From WVZH01 sp034430895 (lineage in GTDB: Bacteria > Chloroflexota > Anaerolineae > Anaerolineales > E44-bin32), in contig DAOUDW010000034.1 in NCBI GenBank assembly GCA_034430895.1, positions 154,793 to 218,792 on the forward strand: a stretch of DNA of 64,000 nt, read 5' to 3'. Shown piece by piece: positions 43,859-52,225 of this stretch (its first letter is position 1; every line of letters starts with the position of its first letter). Both the position numbers and the translations under genes were made by a program. Under the pieces are notes generated by a model. That model did no database searches. It saw only the letters and a program-made list of their open reading frames with translations, and was not told where the DNA came from.

Positions 43859-44641
43859 ATGAAAAAAGATTTTCTTTGGGAACACCTGCAGGATTTACCT
43901 TATTTTCGTTCGATCCTTCGCGCAGTTGAAGCTGAACTTCTCCAGCGTGTAGAGCTCCCACATCCGATACTCGACGTGGGATGCGGCGACGGGCATTTTG
44001 CTTCCGTTGCACTGGATCAACCCATCGACTGGGGTATCGATCTCCATTTGCCCTCGATCCGAGAAGCTCAATCGAGGAAGGCTTATCGAGCTCTAACGCA
44101 AGCCGATGGCAGCCGATTGCCTTTCCCGGATCATTCGTTTGCGAGTGCATTAAGCAATTCAGTGTTGGAACATATGCCGGATTTAGAAGCTGTCCTCGCG
44201 GATACTTCGCGGGTTCTGCGCCCTGGTGCGGTTTTTGTGTTTACCGTTCCGAATCCGGATTATCGAGATCAGCTCAGTTTCCCCCAATATCTTCGACGCA
44301 TTCATATGAATACCTTGGGCGATGCATATGAACGATATTTTATGTGGATGTCCCGGACTTATAACCTGTTTGATGAGGATGGGTGGGCCGCACTCCTTTC
44401 TGGCGTGGGCTTTGAAGTCGAAGAGACTTTTCGTTACTTTCCCCCTTCCTCGCTACATGCATTAGAATGGGGACATTATTTTGGCGCGCCGTGTTTGATC
44501 CCGAGATGGATGTTCGGAAGATGGATTCTCGTGCCGAAAGAGTGGAATCTTAAGTGGACGGATCGTCTCATTCGGCGCTACGCAGACGTGAAGCCATGCG
44601 AAAACGGGACGTATAGTTATTACAAAGTGCGAAAGCGATGA
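43859..44641 (+). CDS. Class I SAM-dependent methyltransferase
   Basis: A 260-residue methyltransferase. Motif I is ILDVGCGDGHFASVAL, the acidic loop is IDLHLPS, and LSNSVLEHMPDLEAVLAD follows, typical of type-11 enzymes. The C-terminal half carries aromatic residues (YERYFMWMSRTYNLF) likely forming the acceptor site. The start (MKKDFLWEHL) is 4 bases after the GT4 stop; in-frame upstream sequence overlaps GT4. It could methylate a sugar or lipid-linked glycan because of its neighbours. The next gene overlaps its stop by 4 bases (ATGA). Confidence 0.87.
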   Translation: MKKDFLWEHLQDLPYFRSILRAVEAELLQRVELPHPILDVGCGDGHFASVALDQPIDWGIDLHLPSIREAQSRKAYRALTQADGSRLPFPDHSFASALSNSVLEHMPDLEAVLADTSRVLRPGAVFVFTVPNPDYRDQLSFPQYLRRIHMNTLGDAYERYFMWMSRTYNLFDEDGWAALLSGVGFEVEETFRYFPPSSLHALEWGHYFGAPCLIPRWMFGRWILVPKEWNLKWTDRLIRRYADVKPCENGTYSYYKVRKR

Positions 44642-46893
44642 TGGACGAAAAGCGAAGCAACACGATGGACATCGAAGATACGCAGCATCGCCCCGAGGAG
44701 CCAACCGTCCTGGATTGGGTGAAATCCGTCCTGCGTTTCAATCCTATCCCGATTCCTGAAGAACCTGCAATTGAAGCGGACATCGCAACGCCACCCGTCC
44801 AGCGTTCACGGCCGGAGTGGGGAGCGGAATTCGCCCCCGTTGGACTTCCGCAATGGTCCCAAATAAGACTTCCCCTTGCGTTGATCCTGGTTTTAATCTC
44901 GCAGTTTACGATCGAAACGATCAAAACCAGTCCCAACTGCTGCACTTCGACCCATCGTCTCGTCATTCTCGTCAGCAGTCTAATGTTGCTCGCTGCAGTA
45001 GTGATCCTTATCTATGCGATATCGCGTGAAGACTTTCACCTTAAACCTTTGCCGGGAGACCAGGCCGAGGCGAGTGTTGTTGCCTTCCGACCTTTGCCGT
45101 TATTGTTTGCTGTTATTTTTTCAATGTTGACCTATTACGAATCGAGCAAAGTCACTTTCCGCTATTCGACCATATTGTTTTGGGTATCGGCTTTGATTTG
45201 TGCCTTGATGGCGTTCTGGGAAGTTGACTTATCTCTCCGGCAGAAATTCACACGTTGGAAAAGCAGATTGCCTGGACTTGATTTCAAGATCACACTTGAT
45301 GGTTGGACCCTGATGGTGCTGATTGGGTTTGGTGCATCTTTATACTTCCGTATCGTGGACTTGAATTCTATTCCTCCCGAAATGGTCAGCGATCATGCTG
45401 AAAAATTGCTCGACGTTATGGATGTTCTCGATGGAAAATACTCGATTTTCTTCCCGCGTAACACAGGCCGGGAGGCGCTGCAGTTTTACATGGCTGCTGC
45501 AACGGCGAAGTGGTTTGGGACCGGCATTTCCTTCATGACGCTAAAGATCGGCACGGTCATTGCTGGATTGATCACTTTGCCCTACATATACCTCTTGGGA
45601 AAGGAAGTCGGAGGACGAGAGACCGGTTTGCTTGCCATGGTACTGGCGGGGATCGGGTATTGGCCGAACGTGATTAGCCGTGTTGGGCTGCGTTTCCCGC
45701 TCTATCCGCTTTTTGTTGCTCCAGCCATGTACTATTTGTTGCGCGGTATTCGCCGGAAAAAGCTGAATGACTTACTGCTTTGCGGCCTGGCCGTTGGGCT
45801 TGGGTTACATGGATACAGCCCGGCGCGCGTTATCCCCATTATGATTTGTTTGGGCGTGCTTATTATTCTGCTGCAGCGTGAATCGCGTGGTCAGCGCTGG
45901 GCGATCATCACGCGGCTAATCGCCATCGGATTTATCGCTATAGTGGTTACACTGCCGCTTCTACGAGTTGCGGTGGAACGTCCGCAAGATGTCTTTTACC
46001 GTACGTTAACACGTGTCGGAGATGAGGAACGTGAGATCGACGGCTCTCCGATGCAGGTATTTACCGTTAATGTTGTCAAAGGGTTGGGGATGTATGTTTG
46101 GGACGATGGCGAAGTATGGGTAAATTCCGTTCCACATCGTCCCGCGTTGGATTGGATAACGGCGGCACTTTTTTACCTGGGCTTAGTGCTATTGATCGTG
46201 CGCTATCTCAGGCATAAGTATTGGGCGGATTTGTTCCTGCTTCTCTCGATTCCGATCCTGCAATTACCTTCGACTCTGGCCATTGCGTTTCCCAACGAGA
46301 ACCCGGCAACCAATCGTGCCGCTGGCGCCTTCGTACCGGCATTTGTGATTGCAGGCCTCGCACTTGCAGCGCTGCCAGCCTATTTCCGAAAACTGGGGAA
46401 GGAACGTCGTCACGTTATTGCAAGTAGCGCTACGATCTTGTTCCTGATAATCGTCGCTGCCGTGGAAAATTATCATCTCGTCTTTGACGAGTACGCCGAA
46501 GGATATCGAGGCGGCGCGTGGAACACCAGCGATGCCGGTGCAGTGATCGAGGGTTTTGCCGAATCGATCGGATCGTTTGATACTGCCTACGTCGTTGCGT
46601 ATCCGCATTGGATGGACACTCGTTTGGTGGGGATAAACGCCGGTCAACCGCAGCGTGATTATGCCATCTGGGCGGAAGATTTCCCGGATTTGCGATCCGA
46701 TCCTCGAGCGATGTTGTTCATTCTTAAACCGGAAGATCAGGATTCATTATCCCAGTTGGAGGATCTTTTCCCGTCTGGAACACTTTCCACACGGCCGGAT
46801 GACATTTCCGGGAAGGATTTCCTGATTTATTTTGTTCCCGCAGATTCTGGGAGAAGCGAATTGACTCCTATGGAAGTGAATGTCGATGAATGA
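44638..46893 (+). CDS. GT39-like membrane glycosyltransferase
   Basis: A 751-residue protein with ~12 membrane helices, of the GT-C ArnT/PMT superfamily. An N-terminal cytoplasmic tail (~90 residues, Pro/Glu-rich) precedes the helices. The first large extracytoplasmic loop holds acidic PPEMVSDHAEKLLDVMD, the position of catalytic residues in GT-C enzymes that use polyprenyl-phosphate sugars, followed by FFPRNTGREALQFY. A C-terminal soluble domain (~600-751) has a Rossmann-like part. The start overlaps the methyltransferase stop, and its end overlaps the next gene. The acceptor is unknown. Confidence 0.88.
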   Translation: MMDEKRSNTMDIEDTQHRPEEPTVLDWVKSVLRFNPIPIPEEPAIEADIATPPVQRSRPEWGAEFAPVGLPQWSQIRLPLALILVLISQFTIETIKTSPNCCTSTHRLVILVSSLMLLAAVVILIYAISREDFHLKPLPGDQAEASVVAFRPLPLLFAVIFSMLTYYESSKVTFRYSTILFWVSALICALMAFWEVDLSLRQKFTRWKSRLPGLDFKITLDGWTLMVLIGFGASLYFRIVDLNSIPPEMVSDHAEKLLDVMDVLDGKYSIFFPRNTGREALQFYMAAATAKWFGTGISFMTLKIGTVIAGLITLPYIYLLGKEVGGRETGLLAMVLAGIGYWPNVISRVGLRFPLYPLFVAPAMYYLLRGIRRKKLNDLLLCGLAVGLGLHGYSPARVIPIMICLGVLIILLQRESRGQRWAIITRLIAIGFIAIVVTLPLLRVAVERPQDVFYRTLTRVGDEEREIDGSPMQVFTVNVVKGLGMYVWDDGEVWVNSVPHRPALDWITAALFYLGLVLLIVRYLRHKYWADLFLLLSIPILQLPSTLAIAFPNENPATNRAAGAFVPAFVIAGLALAALPAYFRKLGKERRHVIASSATILFLIIVAAVENYHLVFDEYAEGYRGGAWNTSDAGAVIEGFAESIGSFDTAYVVAYPHWMDTRLVGINAGQPQRDYAIWAEDFPDLRSDPRAMLFILKPEDQDSLSQLEDLFPSGTLSTRPDDISGKDFLIYFVPADSGRSELTPMEVNVDE

Positions 46894-49800
46894 CGCCGTA
46901 ACATCACCACCAGCCCAACCGCGCTCGTCGAGAAAAATAGTATCAGATGTAATGCGTCCATGTTTGCCCGGTTTGATTTTGCTTTTAATTCTTATCTTTG
47001 CGGCGTCGCTGCGTCTGGCGGGACTGGATTGGGGTGCGCATAGTCACAACCACCCGGATGAACGATTTCTCACCATGGTCGAAAGCGGCCTCCGCTTCCC
47101 AGAGACGATCGCAGAATATTTTGATACGAACAATTCGACCCTCAATCCCCATAACATGGGGTACGGTTTCTTTGTTTATGGCACATTTCCGATTTTTCTC
47201 GTGCGTGCCGTCGCCGAATGGATAGGTAAGACGGGGTACGACGAGGTTCATTTCGTCGGCAGGGTTATATCTGTGCTCTTTGATTTGGCAACCATCTACG
47301 TCGTTTACTTGATCGGAAAGCGACTATATCGACCGCGGGTAGGCTTGTTGGCTGCATTCTTTACCAGTCTCTCCGTTTTACTCATTCAACATGCGCACTT
47401 TTTCGTCGTCGATCCGGTCGCAAACGCTTTTATCCTGGCCGGTTTGTATTTCGCCATCCGGATTTTCGATAACGGTGAGGGAATAGATTACATTTTATTC
47501 GGCATATTGCTTGGACTATCGGTGGCTTCAAAAATCAACACCGTACCGCTGGCAGGAATGTCTGCATTGGCAGCAGTCGCACGTGTATTTACATCAGAGA
47601 ACGATCAATTTCTCCGCGAATTGAAGCGCGCAGCAGTTTTCCTGGTTTTGGCAGCGTTCCTCTCCGTGTTGACTTTCCGCATCTTCCAACCTTATGCATT
47701 TAAGGGGCCGTCCTTTTTCAATGTTGGGATCAACCAGCGCTGGCTGGACAACATGTCCGAAATTCAGGGTATGAATCGCGGTGACACCGATGCGCCATTC
47801 GCACTTCAGTGGGCTGACCGAACACCCATATTTTTCACATTAAAGAATCTGATTTTGTGGGGTTTAGGATTGCCACTCGGTATTGTGGCAGGGGCAGGGT
47901 GGGGTTTGGCTTTGTGGGAGATGTTCCACGGACGGTGGCGTCGCCATTTTATCCTTGTCATGTGGACGGGCGCGTATTTCTTCTGGCAGTCCTTCGGGTT
48001 CACCTCCGCGATGCGCTACCAAATTCCTGTGTATCCCACCCTGGCATTGCTGGCGGCGTGGGGACTGTGGCGATCCTGGGAGAAAGCCCGTACGGTGCGC
48101 ATCGAAAGACGACGCCTCGCACAGATCCTTGTCGCTGGGGTTGCTTGCCTCACCATCGGGTGGACGATCATATGGGCGTTGGCTTTTACAAGCATCTACA
48201 CTCGTCCGCTTACTCGGGTCAAAGCGTCAGAATGGATCTACACGCATGTCCCCGCGGCAATCAATGTCGTCGTCGATACAGAAGATGGGCGTTTGTTTGA
48301 ACCCCTTGCCGTACCGCTTAATGTTGTTCTGGCGGCGGAGAAGCCGTACGAGACGTCTTTTAAAAGCGATAAGTCCGGATTCATGGAAGGCATCTCGTTA
48401 GCCTCCGTCCGAGACCTGAATTCCGAAGACGAACCAGCTCTGTTTTCCATCGAAATTACCGAAAACAAACCGGATGGCGTCATACTGGGAACACAGCAGG
48501 CCGAAGCCGCATTGATCCCGGATACGCCAACCAACCTTGATCTTCGCTTCGACAATCCCATCGAAGTACTCGCCGGACAATCCTACGTACTCACGCTTGG
48601 TTACGAATCCAGCGGTGCGGTAGAGCTGGATCGTGAGATTTCGATCTTGGTGGACGTTTCCGGCATGGAAAACCGCCAGGCGATTACGCTTCCAGAGATG
48701 GAGTATGCCCTCGGCAGTGTCACACAACCGATCCATCAGTTTGCGAGCCATCTCGATGGCGAGTTAGTCTCTATGTATTTCCCCTATGTTTTCGATGTCT
48801 CGAGTTCGGCAGGGTCGGAGCGGCATCTTCAAGTCGAGTTGCTGCGCGATCCGATCGAAAACCCGCTGGCCGTCGCCACCTATCAAGGTGTTGTAATAGA
48901 AGCTGAAACGGAAATCGAGGTGCGCTTCGATACGGCGCTTCCAATCGTCGCAGGGGAGACGTATTATCTACGTTTTTCGCTGCTCGAAGGCACTGCGATG
49001 GCCTTGCGGGCTTCCGCTATCGTCAGCGAGACGACCTGGGACGATGGACTGCCGTTTCGCGTTGGGGGATACGATATTGGTGGACGATACCGCAGCCTCA
49101 ATCAGGAATTGTATTGGGACGATGCCGCCGATGATGACATGAGTGGTGTGTCGGATAAATTGGAACGCATTGTCTCGACATTAACGCAAGGGGATTATTT
49201 TATCATCACCTCGAATCGACAATACGGAACCATCACACGTGTCCCCATACGATATCCCCTCACGATTGCTTATTACCGTGCCTTGTTTGACTGCGTAGAG
49301 CCATCAGCGGTATTAACATGTGGTGCTGAAGCGCAGCCTGGCGAGACGGGGGATCTGCTGGGATACGAACTCGTACAAGTGTTTGAGAGCAACCCGCAGC
49401 TTGGCCCGATCGAGATTTCCGATCAGCTGGCTGAAGAGGCCTTTACGGTTTACGACCATCCAAAAGTGTTGATCTTCCGGAAGACCGAATCTTTCACACC
49501 CGAGGGCGTGGTTGATGTTTTGGAGAAAGTAGACCTGCGTCAAGTTCAACACGTCTTACCGAAAGATGTTGGAAAAAGCGAAGCCCCACAAAGCTTGCTC
49601 CTGAGTGAAGGCGAGTGGGAGGAGCAGCAAGAATCCGGAACGTGGTCAGATCTATTCAACCGTTCGAGTCTGATCAATCAAAATGATAGCCTGGCCGTGA
49701 TTGTCTGGTGGCTGGCCATTGCGGTGATTGGATGGATTGCCTTCCCGATTACACGCATGGCGTTTGGCGGCTTCAAAAACGCAGGATACCCAATCTCCCG

Positions 49801-52225
49801 CATCGTCGGCCTGTTGTTGGTCGCATGGGGAAGTTGGCTGCTGGGAAGTCTGGGAATCAGCGTATCCCGGGTGACGATCCTCGCTGTGGTCGCATTGATC
49901 GCCATAATTTCCATAATCATTGTTTGGTTGGATCGCGAGAATTTCCTGCAGTTTCTGCGGGATCGGAAGCGCGAGATTTTAATCACGGAAGCCATCGTTG
50001 TCGTCTTCTTTTTATTCGATCTTTTCATTCGGTTGGGAAATCCAGATTTATGGCATCCCGCATTTGGTGGTGAGAAACCGATGGATTTCTCCTATCTAAA
50101 TGCGGTTCTGAAAAGCACCTCATTTCCACCGTATGACCCCTGGTTTGCCGGTGGTTATATTAATTATTACTACTTTGGCTTTGTGATCGTTGGTATGCCG
50201 ATCAAACTGTTAGGCATACTCCCCTCCATGGCCTACAACCTCGTCATTCCTACGCTGTTCGCTTTACTGGCGATGGCTGGCTACTGCGTTGCCTATAATT
50301 TGGTTGCATTCACAAAAGGACGGGTGGGAAACATCCGTCTTCCCAGTGCTCGCACCGCGGGGATCGCCGCCGCATTGGTACTCGTCCTGTTGGGTAATCT
50401 CGGCACGGCGGATATGCTTTACGATGAATTCAAAGCGATCGGTGCAGCTCCAGAACCGCAAGTAAATGGTTTGCTTGGAACATTCCAGGCGTTAACCGGG
50501 TTTGTACGGTTCGTGGGTTCCGGATTCCAATTCCAAATCCCACTACATCACTGGTATTGGAACCCCAGCCGAGCCATAACACCAGGGGTTGGTGAAGTCG
50601 GTCCGATTACCGAGTTCCCATTTTTCACCTTCTTGTATGCGGATTTACATGCCCATATGATCAGCAGACCGCTGACGATCTTGTGTATCGCATGGATCCT
50701 GTCTCGGTTGCTGCTTGCAGCACGGCGAGAGCGGGGAGGCTGGCTGGAATTTGGCATATCCATTCTTTTCGGGGGCATCTTATTTGGCGCACTCGGCCCG
50801 ACAAACATAGCAGATTTTCCCGTGTATCGGGTCCTGGGAGCGATTGGGGCGGCGTATTCGGTGTTGTTCTTCCACCGAAAAATAAGTCTGAGAAGCATTT
50901 TTGAAGCCCTGTTGATCGGCCTGCTTTTAATTAGTTTCGCCAATCTGCTCTACCAACCGTTTCACGACTCGTACGCACAGGGCTACAACGAATTGGAAAT
51001 CTGGCGGGGTGCGAAGACTTCCTTCGCGGACTATTTCACCGTTCATGGTTTATTCCTCTTCATGATTGCATCTTGGCTGATTTGGGAATCCGTACGCTGG
51101 ATGGATGAGACTCCACTCTCGGCATTGCGGCGATTGCGACCTCATCTTTGGCTGATTGCGCTTGGGGGGATTGTCTTTGCGATTGCCATGGCCATTTTGA
51201 TCGGTCTCGGCTATCCCGCCACATGGTTCGCAATCCCCATCATGGCCCTGGCTGGCGTGTTGTTGTTGCGAAGGGATTTGGCCGTCGAAAGGCGAGTCGT
51301 ATTGTCCTTGATCGGTGTGGCGATTGCGTTGACGCTTTTCGTCGAAATCGTCATTGTAAGTGCGACCATCGATCGAATGAACACGGTGTTTAAGTTTTAT
51401 ATGCAGGTATGGGATATGCTTAGTGTGGCGGCCGGCGTAATCCTCGCCTGGATTCTGGTGGACCTTCCTACGTGGCGACGAGCATGGCGGGGCGTTTGGC
51501 GGGTATTGGCTTGTGTAGTGATTGTATCAGCGGTGCTTTATCCCCTCTTTGCCACCCCGGCAAAAATACGAGATCGCTGGGTAACCGAAGCCCCGCATTC
51601 GTTGGATGGCATGGACTTCATGCCGTTTGCGGTACGAGTTGAAATGCACGATACCTTCTCCCTCCAGGAGGATTACGAAGCCATTCGATGGATGCAGGAC
51701 AACATAGAAGGTACTCCCGTTATTCTTGAAGCCAATGTCCCAGAATATCGCTGGGGCTCTCGATTCACGATTTATACCGGCTTGCCGGGCGTGATTGGCT
51801 GGTTGAATCACCAGCGACAGCAGCGGGTCAAAGGGCCAGCCGGCGCCGTTGAAGAGCGCGGCGCGGATGTATTGCGTTTTTATCTCACGCAGTCGATCTC
51901 GGAAGCACAAGGAGTACTCGATCGATACAACGTTCGTTATGTTGTTCTTGGCCAACTGGAGCGAGCTTACTTTGAAAGCGTTCAACCATGCTGGAGCGAA
52001 CCTGATGGTCAAGAGGTGAGTTGTGATATGCGCGGCTACCCCTACGGCATGGGACAACCTGATGTGTCCGCTTCGGATTGTGAGCCGATTAATGCGGATG
52101 TAGCGGATAGCCAACTTGTTTGTCCAACCCATGGATTGGAGAAGTTCGACGTAATGGTAGCCAGTGGAATATTCAAGGAAGTGTATCGCTCCGGCGAGAC
52201 GATAATTCTTGAGGTATTGCAATGA
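46886..52225 (+). CDS. Giant GT-C glycosyltransferase fused to DUF2298 (YYY) domain
   Basis: A 1779-residue membrane protein. Residues ~15-440 form a PMT-like GT-C module with ~11 helices and the acidic catalytic motif HNHPDERFLTMV in the first loop. Residues ~440-930 are a beta-rich, soluble extracytoplasmic domain. Residues ~930-1779 form a second GT-C-like module, DUF2298 (Chlor_Arch_YYY), with EKPMDFSYLNAVL, SFPPYDPWFAG and YYYFG (near residue 1094). The C-terminal soluble part contains VIGWLNHQRQQR. I prefer the second ATG (46886) because GGAAG lies 9 bases upstream; ATG 46880 is also in frame. It overlaps both neighbours. Confidence 0.9.
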   Translation: MNDAVTSPPAQPRSSRKIVSDVMRPCLPGLILLLILIFAASLRLAGLDWGAHSHNHPDERFLTMVESGLRFPETIAEYFDTNNSTLNPHNMGYGFFVYGTFPIFLVRAVAEWIGKTGYDEVHFVGRVISVLFDLATIYVVYLIGKRLYRPRVGLLAAFFTSLSVLLIQHAHFFVVDPVANAFILAGLYFAIRIFDNGEGIDYILFGILLGLSVASKINTVPLAGMSALAAVARVFTSENDQFLRELKRAAVFLVLAAFLSVLTFRIFQPYAFKGPSFFNVGINQRWLDNMSEIQGMNRGDTDAPFALQWADRTPIFFTLKNLILWGLGLPLGIVAGAGWGLALWEMFHGRWRRHFILVMWTGAYFFWQSFGFTSAMRYQIPVYPTLALLAAWGLWRSWEKARTVRIERRRLAQILVAGVACLTIGWTIIWALAFTSIYTRPLTRVKASEWIYTHVPAAINVVVDTEDGRLFEPLAVPLNVVLAAEKPYETSFKSDKSGFMEGISLASVRDLNSEDEPALFSIEITENKPDGVILGTQQAEAALIPDTPTNLDLRFDNPIEVLAGQSYVLTLGYESSGAVELDREISILVDVSGMENRQAITLPEMEYALGSVTQPIHQFASHLDGELVSMYFPYVFDVSSSAGSERHLQVELLRDPIENPLAVATYQGVVIEAETEIEVRFDTALPIVAGETYYLRFSLLEGTAMALRASAIVSETTWDDGLPFRVGGYDIGGRYRSLNQELYWDDAADDDMSGVSDKLERIVSTLTQGDYFIITSNRQYGTITRVPIRYPLTIAYYRALFDCVEPSAVLTCGAEAQPGETGDLLGYELVQVFESNPQLGPIEISDQLAEEAFTVYDHPKVLIFRKTESFTPEGVVDVLEKVDLRQVQHVLPKDVGKSEAPQSLLLSEGEWEEQQESGTWSDLFNRSSLINQNDSLAVIVWWLAIAVIGWIAFPITRMAFGGFKNAGYPISRIVGLLLVAWGSWLLGSLGISVSRVTILAVVALIAIISIIIVWLDRENFLQFLRDRKREILITEAIVVVFFLFDLFIRLGNPDLWHPAFGGEKPMDFSYLNAVLKSTSFPPYDPWFAGGYINYYYFGFVIVGMPIKLLGILPSMAYNLVIPTLFALLAMAGYCVAYNLVAFTKGRVGNIRLPSARTAGIAAALVLVLLGNLGTADMLYDEFKAIGAAPEPQVNGLLGTFQALTGFVRFVGSGFQFQIPLHHWYWNPSRAITPGVGEVGPITEFPFFTFLYADLHAHMISRPLTILCIAWILSRLLLAARRERGGWLEFGISILFGGILFGALGPTNIADFPVYRVLGAIGAAYSVLFFHRKISLRSIFEALLIGLLLISFANLLYQPFHDSYAQGYNELEIWRGAKTSFADYFTVHGLFLFMIASWLIWESVRWMDETPLSALRRLRPHLWLIALGGIVFAIAMAILIGLGYPATWFAIPIMALAGVLLLRRDLAVERRVVLSLIGVAIALTLFVEIVIVSATIDRMNTVFKFYMQVWDMLSVAAGVILAWILVDLPTWRRAWRGVWRVLACVVIVSAVLYPLFATPAKIRDRWVTEAPHSLDGMDFMPFAVRVEMHDTFSLQEDYEAIRWMQDNIEGTPVILEANVPEYRWGSRFTIYTGLPGVIGWLNHQRQQRVKGPAGAVEERGADVLRFYLTQSISEAQGVLDRYNVRYVVLGQLERAYFESVQPCWSEPDGQEVSCDMRGYPYGMGQPDVSASDCEPINADVADSQLVCPTHGLEKFDVMVASGIFKEVYRSGETIILEVLQ

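Noticed and set aside
51527..52222. Minus-strand ORF of 231 codons opposite the DUF2298 fusion
   Set aside because: Shadow of a real gene; no Shine-Dalgarno sequence and no recognisable family.
46880..52225. Frameshift fusion of two separate genes at 46880-52225
   Set aside because: The frame is open throughout with a continuous beta-rich linker domain and no stop or start signal near the junction.
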